Shown here: positions 34,121-47,407 of the stretch, in pieces
Layout of the letters: each line of letters starts with the position of its first letter
Position numbering within the stretch: position 1 is the stretch's first letter
Origin: Rhizomys pruinosus
Taxonomy: Eukaryota > Chordata > Mammalia > Rodentia > Spalacidae
Assembly (NCBI GenBank): GCA_009823505.1
Contig: VZQC01013971.1
Span: 104,767 to 168,766 of the forward strand
Direction of reading: 5' to 3'
Length of the DNA stretch: 64,000 bases
Translations under genes and position numbers: made by a program
Notes under the pieces: generated by a model
What the model was told of the DNA's origin: nothing
The model's input: only the letters and a program-made list of their open reading frames with translations
The model's database searches: none

Positions 34121-34173
34121 CAGAGAGACAGAGAGAGACAGAGAGACAGAGACAGAGAGAGACAGACAGAGAG
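34082..34173. repeat. (GA)n / (GACA)n compound microsatellite
   Basis: An uninterrupted GA run becomes a GA/GACA mosaic over about 90 bp. Confidence 0.97.
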
Positions 34174-36269
34174 ATTTTAAAGGCTTACAATGTGCCAGGC
34201 ACTGTACTAGGAAGTGAGGACCTGGAATCAAAAACATAAAATGTAAAAGCCACTACCTCTGTGTAGACAGAAGAAATAACTTTTTAGGTGAAAACAATTC
34301 TCTTAACAGGTAAAATTACAGATTTCATAATTCTATTTTGAAATAACTAACAATGACATATCATTTTGTAGCTTATTCTTTTTAAGGTACACCTGAGGCA
34401 ATCCTGGTGTGCTTGGCTCCACCTCATCTCACCTTACCATTTCAATCGCTCATGGGGACTTTTCTTTACTCCATGTCATATACTGAACTTGGTTCAGAGT
34501 GAGCTGTGTAAGTCCAGGGTCACAGACTTGTCTTTAGCCCAAGTGTTCTAGTGCAGGGTGTGTGGAGTCTCGGATCCAGTTAATTATGGAGGTTCGAATC
34601 ATTACTGGCTTGAACCTGGGGATCAGGGTTAACTTCTGACAGATTCTGCCCAGGTGAGCCAACTTTGTTATCCTGTTTCTTTCCCTAATCTTCCAGACTT
34701 TGTTTCTCAAAGTGACATAGACTAAGAAACCCTTGGAGTGGGACATGACCAAGCAGTGCGACGCTAAGGCCATGTTTATTTTCTGGCTAGTGAAATGTGG
34801 TGAAGGAACATCCCTGTGAGTACCAGGCTCTTTTTTAAAAAAAATAAGAAAAGGAATTCTAAACTTATGTACCCAGACAAATAATCCAGACTCCTCCCTC
34901 CTTTCTTAAAGAAGAGCAAAACTCCTGAGTTTTGCTGAGTCACACCAAATTATCCAAAAGTTAAAAATGAGAATCAGAATAAGATCTGGTTTTACCAAGT
35001 GATTCAAGAAAAAAAAATTATGCCCCTAGAACGGATGATAAAGAGGGCTAAAAAGAATTAATGAATATTAAAAGAATATTAGAAGTGAAAAAAAAGCCTC
35101 AGAAATGAGATAATTTTGCAGGGAAAAAACATTTAAAGGACAAGAGATCTATGAAAATAACGAGAATGAAAACATTCACAAATGTTAAAACTAGGAAGAG
35201 AACAAGATCAAGCTAACATAATGAATACTGTCTTAATAGAAATAGGAACAGGGAAACCAAACCGAACTAGACCCAACAAATAAAGTTAGAAGAAGAATCT
35301 GAAAATGCTTCGCATTTGAATAAGCTGGGAGTCAATGTGCATGGCAGGCAGCACCAAAGAAACCAAAGGAACACCACAACGTCCAGTACCTAGTTCATGA
35401 GTGCCTTATTGAAATAAGCAAAAATGACCTCTAGCCTAATATTAAAAGAGTAAGTCCTTGGGAAAAACGGTCAAATTAAGACCCATTCTACTAAACATTT
35501 GTTGAAAGAGAGGGGGAAGTATCCTTTGGGCATTCAACTTCCCACCTCCCCCCAAGCAGATAGCATTCTAAGAGCAATGTGCTGGCCAAACCCAATTGCA
35601 TTACATAATTAAAGTACTTCAAGAAATAGAACATAAACCAGATCCACCTTCAAATATGAAGAGCTCAGGTCTGCTAGCTTAGTTGTGCCAAAGCTTAGGG
35701 AGGCTTGTTGTGAGTGTTCAGGAAGAATCTGCAGGAGGATGCACCTAAGAGGACCACAGTGACTGGGGAGGCCTTGACATAGGGACTGATGTTGGGTGGG
35801 ACATGTTCCATTGAGAGAAAGAAATCAACCAAAGGGGAAGAAGGACAGACTCCAGGAATCACAGGAGCTGCCACAGAAAATATGAAACCCAGAATTATTC
35901 GACAAATACCTCTCTCTATGTGCAAAATTGCTTTGATGTGATATTTTACAGAGGTATTGTAACCTGTGCAAAATATAGTCAAATGTTGAAAGAAACTTGG
36001 CAATTGAAGATAAAACACAATTATTAATTCTAGGATAAATAGAAAGTTGTACAAGAAGTTAAATATTATTATAGTAATATTACTTATACCTTGACTTATT
36101 AATGAATAATATTTACACAGTCATTTACAGAAACTTAGAAATAATGAAATTATGATCTAAAAATAAGGTAACATGTTTGGAGAATAGTGAAGGAGAAGAG
36201 ATGGAATAACTGAACTAATATCCTAATCTACACTAATAAAAAGTTGATAGATCGAGTGATGTGACGGTG
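34174..36269. other. intergenic, nothing recognised
   Basis: AT-rich and repeat-poor. A 119-codon minus-strand frame (35695-36054) has no motif I recognise. Confidence 0.45.
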
Positions 36270-36620
36270 CAAATTACAGATTGCAGGGCTCCTGTATCTG
36301 CACTTCTTGACCAGTGACAGATGTGGAACCTTTAGGATGTAGTAACCGCTGGAGGAAAGTGATTCCTGGGGCGTGCCTTGAGGTTTGATAGCCGGACTCT
36401 ACGTCCTCTTCTTCCATCTCTCCAAACCCTTTCCCTCTCCCGGGCCTTTGTCCCTTTGCTGACTGCAGACAGCTGTCTGGGGTCTTGCCCACATGTCTTC
36501 CCGCCATCGTGGACTGTCTCACCTCCTCTTAAACTGCCGCCAGAATAAACCCTTCCTCTTTTAAGTTGCATCTTGTCAACTTTTTGGTCACACCAGAGAG
36601 AAAATAACTAAAACGGGGAT
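36270..36620 (+). mobile_element. LTR-like interspersed repeat
   Basis: cttgaccagtgacagatgtg, cttcttccatctctccaaac, cccgccatcgtggactgtct, cagaataaacccttcctctt, ttggtcacaccagagagaaa. The terminal AATAAA and closing segment are typical of short LTRs. Confidence 0.65.
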
Positions 36621-39600
36621 TCTATTATGCATATTCATGAATAGGAATCAAAAGAGAAAAGGGAAAGCTTTCAAAAGGCAATGTTTCTGGCAGAAATCGA
36701 AGAGTAAGGTATGGGAGAGTAAAGGCTGTTTTAGTTATGGGCCTTTAAGATCTATTTTGATTTTTTAACTGTTTGGCAGGTTATCTGGGATAACACATTT
36801 TTGAATCTGGAGAGGCTCGGAATCTCCCCTTGAGGCCTGCCTGGTGGGCCAGGTGTCAGCTCCTCGCCCTGAGGGACACATAGGTCCCTGGTGACCAGGC
36901 GCCATTCTATTTTCCTTTGGGTTTTCATCCTTTCTTATAATGGAATCTTCCCATTTCCTCCACGTCTGATTAAGAACCACTGACTCACAGGACATGAAGT
37001 TTAGGAATGCCCACACTTCCTCCTTCCTCTTGTTTTTCTGCTGTGGAATCAAGGGCGGTGGTGAGCAAGCAGTTGTGACTGACGACTGAGCCTTGGCTTC
37101 AGTGTCTGAATTGCCTCCCCTGCTGTCCTGACTGCTCTTTCTGCAGCTACAGAGGGCTGCTTTCGGGGTTTATGCAGATCACTGTGAGTTGCTCTTCTCG
37201 TTTCTGTCCTTCCCCGCCCCACTCCTACCGTTTTCTTTCAAAGGATCGGGCGAATTCAGCGGGTACAAGCTGTAGCAATTTACCCTACCCTCTGCTGCCC
37301 TCTGCTGGTGATGGCGAGTCTTTGCTGTTCACCCCTTTTGTCTTGTCCTCACTAGCTACTAAAATTAATTTGTTTCTGGCACAACTCTCATTGAAGATAT
37401 TCCTTTGTTTCCGGGCACGAGTGCACCCACCAACTTGTGCCATTCTATATTGATTAACCCTTTCTACACTGGATGCATAGGAGATACCAGTCGCTAGTTT
37501 TTGGAGGCTAGAATCTTGCTCCTAACCGAATGGTGCAAGGTGTCTTCAGCCATCTCCTTTCGTGTTGGGGAGCTGGCAGCAAGGGCTCTTAACACCCACA
37601 ATGCGGCTCTGTGTTGGGAGTTCAGCATTCACGGTAGAGATGACGGCTACTGCTTTCATCTTCCAGACGCACATGGAAGACTTCTAAACAAAGGAAGTCT
37701 CTTGGTAGCTACTATATCAAGTGTCCCATCCCCAACAGTGATGGGCGTTTGAGTGGATTCTCATGAAAAAGTGACATGTAAATTGAGACGTAGTGGGAAT
37801 GGGAATTGGTAATGGCTGGGGCCGGGGAGAACATTTCAAGGGGCGGCAGTGCTGAGAGTGGCTGGAGTTGCTTGGGACACCAGAAATCCGGAAGTAAGGT
37901 TCTGCAGGGAAGTCAAGGCCAACAGAACAGTGCCTAGCAGCACCGGGAGCTTGGGAGCTTAGCTGGTGATTTAGCACAGGAATGTCAGAAGCCACCGGAG
38001 ACCCAAACACAGGCATGCAGCATGATCACTTCATCTGCGTCAAGCATGTTGTTGACCATTCAGGTTGCAGCTGGGCCTTAATCTCTAGACATGACACCAT
38101 TTATGGTCGTACAACCTTTAGGGCTCCGTATTGGCTCTTAGTCCTCAGCATGTTCATTCTTTGGTCCTTCTTTCCTTCTCTTTGTGATGACCTTTTCCAG
38201 GGAGCTAACAGGTCCTGGACAGACCACATACCTCTATATCCAACAAGGCCAGCAATGCCACCCTGTTCTCCTTCACTTTCCCACACACAGCGCAGGGCTT
38301 GACATTGGCCATTCACGGTCTGTGGAAGCCCCAAGGATAGTGCCCATCTTTCTGAAACTTCATTGTATTTGATGCACTCTGAAATGTTTTCTTTGGGTAT
38401 TAACCTCTAGTATAAAAAGGTGAGGACAGTTTTCTGCAAGCTTAAGAGACTTTTTCAAGAAGAGACCGGTGCTATTTCATGCCCAGACAAAATTATTAAA
38501 AAGGGACTTTCAGAGAAAGAGTCCCTGGATAAGAAAGACCCCAGAAGAATGATTTTGCTTACCAAAGATTTCACTCCAAGAGGAAGAAGACTTACTCTTC
38601 CAGCCATGTTGTATGTCATTCCAAAAATGTGCTAGCATGTGTGTCTGATTCTATAGCTTTCAGCAGAATGCAAGAAAGATAGCATCGACCTATTATTAGA
38701 CATGCAATTTGCCCTTAAAATTATTATACTGAGACTGGGAAAGAAAAAAACAAACCCAAACAAAACACACACTTTGTTGTAAGCTGAAAAACTTTACTAT
38801 GTTTTTGTTTTCTTTGGTTCTGTACTTGTTATTACTGAAAAGCTATTTAAGGAATTACACTGTTGAAGCTTACTTAACATAGCTAACTATTTTATACAAC
38901 ATCACCATAGTAGTATTTACCATCTGCCTTTTTCTTGTGCATCTTAGCCCAGGTTACAATGGGCCTGACTGATATGGCAGGTTTGCTCTCCAGAGGTGGA
39001 CACAGAAGCTTGAAGGAGCAGTCTAAGACCACAAACCAAAGTGGACAAAGTTGGAAGAAAGTTCTCCAGACTCATTTGGTATCACTCTGGCCACACCATT
39101 ACCTCTTGCTTTGGGGTGGAAGTCAAGAATCTGATTTTGCACTTTTAGTTCTACCAATATTTCAAAGGATACTGTAAAATTCTCAGACCTGGCTGGTTGT
39201 GTAATGATTTATACATTTTTATTCATGCCTGCATAAGCACAAATGCTATAACTTTTGGGGGATTTCTGGAATAAACTCATTCCATGACAGACCATGAAGT
39301 TCTGAGCTGTTAGTGGGTGTCTAGTCTCTTCTAGAACTTTCTGTAAGCCATCAATGGCAAAGATGACGTCTGAGATGATTTATCCCTCAACTCAAGATTA
39401 TTTAAGTCACTTTCCAGAGCAAAACAAGTGTTGTTTCCTAAAGAGTCATCTATTGGCTTCAAATTAGTCTACTGAACTTTGAATCCAACACCCTGCTACC
39501 AGCAAGCACAGGAGTAGTGCAGAGTCACAATCTGAGAAACACGCAGCATTTAGCAGTCACCCTTGTACAAGGATTTGGTTGCCCTGCAGCTCGGCAGGGT

Positions 39601-39742
39601 GTTTCTAGTGGAATAGATATTTCTTCAAAGGCAGGTACCTGAGGGCTCTTATGCTTTCATTTACTGGAAAAAAAATACAATAAAACATGTGACTTTCTGC
39701 AAATATTCTGGATGATTTTTCCTGTGATATTTTTCTTTGTGG

Positions 39743-39745
<3 letters not shown>
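36621..39745. other. intergenic, repeat-poor block
   Basis: About 3.1 kb without a recognised SINE or L1. Short frames at 37717-38016 and 37982-38302 have no protein-family signal. Confidence 0.5.

Positions 39746-39775
<30 letters not shown>
39746..39775. repeat. (TG)n microsatellite
   Basis: About 15 TG units. Confidence 0.95.
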
Positions 39776-39776
<1 letters not shown>

Positions 39777-42321
39777 CTGCCATTCTGTGTTTAAGAAAGA
39801 AATGTGTTTCTGTTATGACAAGTGGCTAAAGTAAACCAGAGTGCCTTTGAGTTTTATGTGAACCATAACTTCCTTATAGCAAAGGTGCTTATTGTTAGGG
39901 AAGGGAGTTTGCAGAAGGAATAAAATTGGATGAGATTGGAAAGAAAATGGGGACAAAGGGGCATCTATATTGAGTCCTGCTTTCTGCAGAGGCACACTTA
40001 GCAAATGAGCCTCTGAGAGCCATACTCACAGGCTTATTAACAACCAGGACCTAAAAAAAATCCTTCAGAATTTATAGTTTATTTCTTACTACCTTCTTGC
40101 AGTGGTTGAGCTTAGGAAATGAGAGTGCCGAAGTAAAGGAGAGAAAAGAAAGTTGAAGGGAGAGGCTCACAGAATAAAAGGTTTAATCAGGAAGAAACTG
40201 ACTGAATTTAATTACATGGATAGATAGCACAAGAGGTAAAATAACAGCAGTTTTGGAAAAATAAATATAGATTCTGGTACATCCCAGTTTTAGAACACAC
40301 TCTCTGAAATTTATATATGGATATTTACAAAACAGATCCAGAATAGCTTCTGCACTGTGGCTTCCTAAGAGCTTGTTCATGTGTGACACTTAAAAACATC
40401 TTGGTAAGTTTCTCCAAATAGAATCATCTCCAAAGGTACCTAATACCTTCAGAAACGTAAAGATGAGAAGGTTTGCACTGGCTGCTCCATCACAAGAAAA
40501 ATCTAAGTTCTTTGTCTGCCAGTGATTGACAAGTTCATAAATTCAAAATCTGATGCTTATTCTGGGTATGTACAGTATCTAGTATGTAGATAGTGTATCT
40601 ACACACCTGCCAATGTGGTACTGTGTGTGTGTGTGTCTGTTGAGTGAATGGTTAAATTATGCGACAGAGTCTAATGAAGTGATATTGATGGTCCAATTGA
40701 ACAGTGTTAACATTTATTAATCACCTATAATGGAGACACAGAATATGAACACCATCCTGAGAGTCAGTGTGACTGAGGAATGTTCAAACCTGGCAACTCG
40801 CATCCAGGGTCTAAGCTTCTGAAACTTTCTGCCTCCAGGAGTCAAACAAAAGGGAGGGAAATGTGGGTCAAAGTCCCCTGGGTGTATTCTTGGAAAAATC
40901 AGGCTTGAGAGTTGGGGTGTGAATAGGCTGGAATGCATGGCTAGAAGCAGAAGCTGGAGAGGTTTCCAGATGGGGGAGGGGAAGAGGAGGGCTCTCAGCT
41001 GGCGAGTGGAGGGTACCGAAGAGGCCAGTGTGATTATTTGGAAAGAGATGCACTCCTGGGATGTCATCTCAACTCAGTTCCAGCTCAGTTGCTCACTCGT
41101 CTGACCACCTTCTCTGAGCCTAAGCAACTTCATCTGTATGTTGGAAGTCAGTACTCTGTTACTGGGCTGTGAGTAGTACAGATTCCTCATAGTTTCTATT
41201 ACATTAAGAGCTAAGTTAGAAGCAGGAGATCACACAGGATGGGAAGACTGGACTAGACCACACAGGGTCATTCTTGTAAATCATGAGCAGAGTATAAATA
41301 TCTCATGTAGCCACAAGGCACATGAAATCACAACCTCTGGCCAGTGTACTTCACACAGAATTATAGCCTGTTAATGGAAAATGACCAATATGGTGTGCAG
41401 CAACAAGTTTTCCTTTAAACAAAATAGTTAGAAGTGAAATTTCACAGTGCATCATGGAAATACAATGTTGTCTCAAAGCAATTCACTGTAGATATATGTG
41501 TAGGTGTGCATGCATATGTGTGCATATGCTTGCATGTGCAGGGTCACTACATAAAAATTACCACTTTCCTTGATTTGAGAAGAAAAACCTTAAAAAATAA
41601 CCACTTTAGATAGAATTCTTCTCTAATGATTCTCTATCTCCTGATAAACAGTTTGTCAACAAGACCAAGGCAGCTTTGAAATGCATGACATTGCAGTAAG
41701 CATGTAGATTTTAAATCATGACAGAGTAAAACTGTGTAGGAAGTTTTTCTTGGCTTTCTCCTTTGGAGCTGTGGACAAGATAGTGCTGCATGCCAAACCG
41801 CACTAGAGGAGTTCCATTGGAAAAACCACTCTTTATTGTTTTTGACTCCCAGAAAACAAATAGAGAAACTTGTTCTAGACTTGGCTGGCAAAACTTATAT
41901 GTCTTTTGGAAATTTTGTGTCAGTTTAATTTTATAAAGAAAATAAACCAACATTCAAGGAACAATCCTTGTTACAGAAACAATACTTTTAATTTTGCTAA
42001 ATTAAAAAAAAAAATGTTCTTCAGACTTTCCCTTCCATCAGCTGCACTTTCTAATCTATTTGGTGTGCCGGGTCTGTAGAATTTCCTCATTCTTACCAGA
42101 CAAGAACTGGTTTTTGAATTGCTGCCAAGAGCAACCATGAAAGAAAATGTGGAAAGAAGTGGGAGGGGTAATGTAAAGAGGTTTAATAATTACCAATGAA
42201 CGATGTCAGTCTAAAAATAATATTGCTTAACATTGTTCCATGAGCATGATTCTTTCTTGCTTCTTACCTAACAGAGTAGCATTTCCTTCAACAGTCCCCA
42301 ATAATATAATAATTTTATACA
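39776..42321. other. intergenic, repeat-poor block
   Basis: About 2.5 kb. A TG/CATG-rich patch lies at 41490-41545. No gene. Confidence 0.5.
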
Positions 42322-42538
42322 TGTAGATTTAGTTTTATGTTATGTGTATGAGTGTGTTGCCTGCATGTGTGCAAGTGCATCCATGTCACGAAGTGCCTGA
42401 GGAGATCAGAGAAAGGTGTCAGATCCCTGGAATTGGAGTTACAGATGGTCGTTAGCTGCCACGAGTGCTACAAAATGAACCTGAGTCCTCTGGTGGAGCA
42501 GTCAATGCTCTTAATTGCTGAGCCATCTCTCCAGCCCC
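42322..42538 (-). mobile_element. B3-type SINE, older copy
   Basis: gagtgtgttgcctgcatgtg, gatccctggaattggagtta, gctgagccatctctccagcc. Confidence 0.87.
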
Positions 42539-43027
42539 AGTTAGATTATATTATGAAGACAATTTTTTTCACTTTACTTTTTATGTGTCTATTAGAAAAT
42601 TTAGAATTACACTTTTGGCTGACATTCTATTTTTTTCTAACAGCATTGATCTGAATAGAAGTTGAGAGAACTGAAAAACTTTATTATCCTCTATATCCCC
42701 CTAATTAACACAGGTGATTTTATTAATGACATCATGCTCTGGGCAGATGACTATGGCATGGGCTGCTCCCATGCACTTGTCCATGAAGTTCATTCTGCTT
42801 AGAGAATCCAAGCTTTGCAATGGTGTTCGACAGCTCTGTCCCTTCAGCTGAAAGTCAGTAGGATGTTTCAGCTGTGTACATCCATAGCTCACTTTTTATT
42901 GGGGTCTGTGTCAGCCTGCTGCAATGGTGCACTGTCTCCCTGAGACCAGAGACAGTGTCACCTTGTTTCCCAGCAGACCCTCCTGAGTCAGGCAGTCTGT
43001 AGGGAGCTGTGGGCCCTGTGAGCCCTT
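42539..43027. other. intergenic, nothing recognised
   Basis: No gene or repeat identified. Confidence 0.45.
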
Positions 43028-43227
43028 AGAAATGGTGGCAGGAAGCCAGGCATGGTGACCCACACCTGTAATTCCAGCACTCAGGAGGCAGGCGGATCTC
43101 TGTGAGTTCAAAGCCAACTTGGTCTACATAGCGAGCACCAGGCCAGCTGAGACTAAAGGGAGACCCTGTCTCAAAAAAAAAAAAAGAAGAAAAGAAAGAA
43201 AGACAGAGAAAAAGAAATGATGATAGG
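43028..43227 (+). mobile_element. B1 SINE with TSD
   Basis: gccaggcatggtgacccaca ... gagaccctgtctcaaaaaaa with a GAAA-rich tail. TSD agaaatggtggcagg (43028-43042) versus agaaatgatgatagg (43213-43227). Confidence 0.92.
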
Positions 43228-43359
43228 ATCCCTGTGGTGAGTAGCAGGTTCTGTGAGATGGGAACATCTCCACGCGCGTACGCTTCACCCACATTCCCAC
43301 GTCTCCCGAGCCTACTTTCCTACTTTGAATAAATTCTTCAAGATATCTGACCAATCCTG

Positions 43360-43636
43360 GGTTTATACATTAAAAAAAATTTTTTTTTTATTATTTATTT
43401 ATTTTTGTGTGTGTATGAATGTACTGTCTGCATGCAGGTCTGTGCACCCATGTCGTGCAATGCCGCGGAGGTCAGAAGAGGGTCTCGGATTCCCCTGGAA
43501 CTGGAGTTCTCCTGGAATTGGAGTTACAGACGGTTCTTAGCCGCCATGTGGGTGCTGGGGATCGAACCCGGGTCCTCTGCAAGAGCGTCGGTGCTCTTAA
43601 CCGCTAGGCCATCTCTCCAGCCCCGGTTTATACATT
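43360..43636 (-). mobile_element. B3-type SINE, 17-bp-duplication subfamily, with TSD
   Basis: Has the duplicated ctggagttctcctggaattg and an intact B box. Perfect 12-bp TSD ggtttatacatt (43360-43371 and 43625-43636). Carries the 'ttacagac' variant. Confidence 0.93.
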
Positions 43637-43640
43637 TTTT

Positions 43641-43822
43641 AAAATAGTGAATGAAGCCTGGCGTGGTGGCGCACGCCTTTAATCCTAGCACTTGGGAGGC
43701 AGAGGCAGGTGGATCTTTATGAGTTCAAGGCCAGCCCGGTCTACAGAGTGAGTTTCAGGACAGCTGGGGCTATAGGGAGACCCTGTCTCAAAAAGACGCC
43801 CCCCCAAAATAGTGAATGAAGC
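43641..43822 (+). mobile_element. B1 SINE with perfect 17-bp TSD
   Basis: ctggcgtggtggcgcacgcc to ctgtctcaaaaagac. TSD aaaatagtgaatgaagc at 43641-43657 and 43806-43822. Confidence 0.95.
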
Positions 43823-44279
43823 AGAAAAAGCTCTCATTAAAATGCTTATTTTGTTTATCATATTGGTTTTCTGTGTCAAATCTGTTTTTATAATTAAAAA
43901 AAATGAAATTCTCACCCTATGTATTTAACTCACTTGATTACACATTTCTTCAGTCATTAATGTGGTGTTGGCCACACAATAGGCTCTACAGGTGACTCAA
44001 GTAATGGATACTTCTTTCTCTCAAAGCATCATTGAAGCCATGTGTGCAATGGACTCACTATGAAGCTGAATGGGAATATGTCTTTGGAAAATGTCAGCGA
44101 TATTTTTCCTGAGGTTTGGAGTGGAAAAATCATTTGGTCCAGGGTGACCAGGAGAAGCCTTCAAAGTGGAGATATAATTTGGACTGAACTTTGAGGGACC
44201 AAGAGAGAGTATTTCTTTAAAAGCAATGCTTGAGTCACAATAAAGGGTCAAAAGGAAAGAATATGAAATTATTTAAATT
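43823..44279. other. intergenic, nothing recognised
   Basis: No gene or repeat identified. Confidence 0.45.
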
Positions 44280-44486
44280 TTTTTACAAATTTACTTAATG
44301 TATGTGAGTGTCTTACTTGCACACATGTAAATGTGCCACATGTGCACAAAGTCAGAAGAGGGGATGGGATCCCCGGGAACTGGAGTTATAGGCAGTTGCT
44401 GGCTGCCATGTGGGTTCTGCGAACTGAACCCAGGTCCTCTGCAAGAGCAGCCAGTGCCCTTAACCACTGAGCAATCTGTCCAGCCA
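44280..44486 (-). mobile_element. B3-type SINE, older copy
   Basis: gtgagtgtcttacttgcaca, gatccccgggaactggagtt, ggtcctctgcaagagcagcc, gagcaatctgtccagcca. Confidence 0.87.
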
Positions 44487-44789
44487 CAGAATATGAGCTT
44501 ATTTATAAGAAAAGCTGGAGCTGAAGTCAAAGTGAAAAGTGATCAGATTGAATACAGTTTTTGATAGGTTGTTGAGTTTCAATTTTTCTCCCTGATTTTC
44601 TCAAATGATGTTAAGGGGAATGAAAGAAAGCTGATTTTTAACAAGCATACTCAATGAAAAAAATAAAATAGAAATAAAAACCACTACATTAGATGAAATG
44701 AAAGTCAAAATAAGCAAGAATGGATGGGAAAACTAAACGTTTTATGTTTTCTTGTGGCTAAATCAAGAAAGAAGGCGAAACCACTGTTC

Positions 44790-45125
44790 ATGGGTGGCAA
44801 AATTTGAGATGGCTCCAGCAGAATCATGTGTCTAATGCTCGGTCCCTGGATTATGACACCGTTTGGAAGTCACTGGAGCCTTTCAGAAGTGGTGCCTGGC
44901 GGCAGTCACCAGTGCCAGGCCTTGTGAAGCCTGCGTCTGCTTCCGGTTCTGGGCTCTGTGAGGGGCTCTGTCATGCTTCCACCACCACAGGCAAAGCTGT
45001 TCCCACCACAGCGCTTCTCCTGCCCTCACGGACTCAACTCTCCCTGAAACTGTGAGCCACAGGACCCCTTTCCTCCCTTTAGTTGTTCCTGTCATGTTTT
45101 CTGTCACAGCAATGAGAAAATTATT
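44790..45125 (+). mobile_element. LTR-like interspersed repeat
   Basis: tgtctaatgctcggtccctg, gccttgtgaagcctgcgtct, tgaaactgtgagccacagga, gttttctgtcacagcaatga. The terminal segment is like other LTR-like repeats here. Confidence 0.6.
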
Positions 45126-45299
45126 ACTATAAATGAGGCAAGATGTTCAGTTCTAGAGGAAAAACTAAGCTTTTATAATTGAATTAAATGTAAGTTTTGA
45201 AATGTATACAATTCCTTATTTACACAATTTTATTTTAAAATCCCTTTATGCAACCAGAGAGAAAATGTTTAGTAGACTAGCACTTTATTTTTACTTTTT

Positions 45300-45660
45300 A
45301 AAAAGATGTATTATTATTTATTTATTATTTGTGTGTGTGTGAGAGAGAGAGAGCCTATGTCCACATGTGTACTGATGTAGATGCAACACATGCAGAGGCC
45401 AGCAGAGGGTGCTGGTGCTATCGTCTATCACTATCTGTTCCTCTGAGGCAGGATCTTTCCAAATATCTAGGGCTTATGTTTTTTTGGCTAGGCTAGAGGC
45501 TAGCAAGCCCCAACAATCTTCCAGTTTCTGCCTTCTTCAGAGCTGGGTTTACAGGCATATGTGGGATTTCTGGCTTCTTATGTGGGTGCTGGGATCTGAA
45601 CTCTGGTTCTCAGGATTGCATAGCAAGTGTTCTTAACCATTGAGCCATCTCGTCAGCCCC
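45300..45660 (-). mobile_element. long B2/RSINE-like SINE
   Basis: Its outer parts match the B2 superfamily (gtgagagagagagagcctat; atgtgggtgctgggatctga; accattgagccatctcgtca). It carries an extra ~150-bp middle (cctctgaggcaggatctttc ... ctgggtttacaggcatatg) absent from the B3 copies. Confidence 0.65.
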
Positions 45661-45759
45661 TAGCTGGTGCTTTTGCCACACAACATATGTACAGCTTTTA
45701 CTTCAATTATCAAAGCTTAGTTTTCCTATAGAACTAAAGTTCTTGCCTCATTAAATTCT

Positions 45760-46172
45760 GGAGACCTTATTAAAATGATAGCTCCTGCATGGTCTCATGC
45801 CATGCCATTTCTAATGAGCTCTGTGCTATACTTGGAATTTTGTTCTCTATGAAACTCATGTCGAGATGTTATTCTCATTGTACCTATTCTAAGAGGTGAG
45901 ACCTTTAGGCAGTACTTTGGCCATAGAGCCTTGGCCTTCTTGCTTTCTGCCATGTAAAGCACTAGCATCCCCCCAGCCCCCAGCCCTCACCTTGGGAGAA
46001 ACATGTGCAAGGTGATGTATTGTAAGAGAAGAACAGCCTTATCATACACCAAACCCACTGGGGTCTTGACCTTAGGCTTTCCAGCCTCCAGAATTGCAAG
46101 CTAACACATTTTTGTTCTTTATCAATTACTGTCTCAGGTATTCTGTTATAGCAGCATAAAATGAGTGAAGAC
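45760..46172 (+). mobile_element. MaLR-type LTR (MST/MLT1-like)
   Basis: gtgagacctttaggcagtac, ttgctttctgccatgtaaag, cagcctccagaattgcaagc, caattactgtctcaggtatt, ctgttatagcagcataaaat, gagtgaagaca. This is the expected 3' end of a MaLR LTR. Confidence 0.75.
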
Positions 46173-47150
46173 AGTCCATGGATACTGATGCCAGTCTGCA
46201 GAGTAAACTTTAAGTAGAAAGAGTCAGCCATTAGAAAAATGTAAGCATGTCATCATAAAATGGATATATGTAATATTCATTTTATTGTAGTGTGTATAAA
46301 TAGTGTAACTATTTAATAATCTTGATACAGAGACAGGACTTTCTCCTTATGATGCAATCTAGATGAAATATACTTCTAAATTTCCACATTTCTAGGCATT
46401 TCCCAGCTTTATATTTGAATGTAATAGCAATTTTTAGCACCTAATTTAACAAGTATCTCCAAAGCAATCTGTTAAATTTTCATAGAAACAAGTAGTCTTT
46501 ATTGATCCACAATTTGGTCACTTATATAATATTTAACCAAATTATTAAATCATCATAACAAGACTAGTCTGCACAAATAGTTTTGAAGATAAATGTATTT
46601 AATTCTTGGTGAGCAAGCAGGGAGGCAGGACTGTCCAGATTTGCTAGCTGTGAGCACTCAGCAAGCCCTGGACTTTCCTCTGTGTGTGTAAGTGACAGCA
46701 TCTGTTAAACAGCAGGTCAATAACATGAGGTTAGCTAGTATGACTCAAAGACCACAGAGGCCAAGGATTCAGCTCTCTGAGGACTGGACTGTGTGTAGCA
46801 GATAAAACTCTGGATGGATAGCATGCATGCTTGCACAGATCCTGCATCTTGCCTTTTGATGAGAGATGGACAGCAGCTAATTCTACATTGTGTCCTCTGT
46901 CAAGAACTTTGAGAATAACAGTCCTGGGAATCTCCTGGGAAATATTTCTTATTTAGACGAGGTTACATGGCTGATATCTACAGACAGAATGAATGGTTCT
47001 GGAAGACCCAGATGACATGGAATAGGGTAGTTTATAGTAAAATTAAACCCACAGAACTTCTGATCTGGACCAAAGGCTATGCTCACTGAGGGCAGCGATA
47101 TACCCAAGCTTGAACCCAAGATTCATGACTGGTACACAAATGGCTAAGTA
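46173..47150. other. intergenic, nothing recognised
   Basis: Single-copy appearance. Confidence 0.45.
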
Positions 47151-47407
47151 GGGCAAACTGTTTTTTTTTTTTAATTTTTATTTATTCTTGTATGTGTATG
47201 AATGTACTGTCTGCATGTAGGCTTGTGCACCTGTGTCGTGCAATGCCGCAGAGGTCAGAAGAGGGTGTCGGATTCCCCTGGAACTGGAGTTAAAGACGGT
47301 TCTCAGCCGCCATGTGGGTGCTGGGGATCGAACCCGGATCCTCTGCAAGAGCAGTCAGCACTCTTAACCACTAAGCCATCTCTCCAGCCCGCGGGCAAAC
47401 TGTTTTT
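47151..47407 (-). mobile_element. young B3-type SINE without duplication, with TSD
   Basis: gcagaggtcagaagagggtg, tcggattcccctggaactgg, agttaaagacggttctcagc, ggggatcgaacccgga. Perfect 15-bp TSD gggcaaactgttttt (47151-47165, 47393-47407). Confidence 0.94.

Noticed and set aside
35695..36054. 119-codon minus-strand frame as a gene
   Set aside because: No recognisable motif. The hydrophobic stretches come from AT-rich sequence.
38420..38635. Lys/Arg-rich 71-codon frame as a micro-exon or small protein
   Set aside because: No flanking splice consensus pair, Kozak support or family resemblance could be established.
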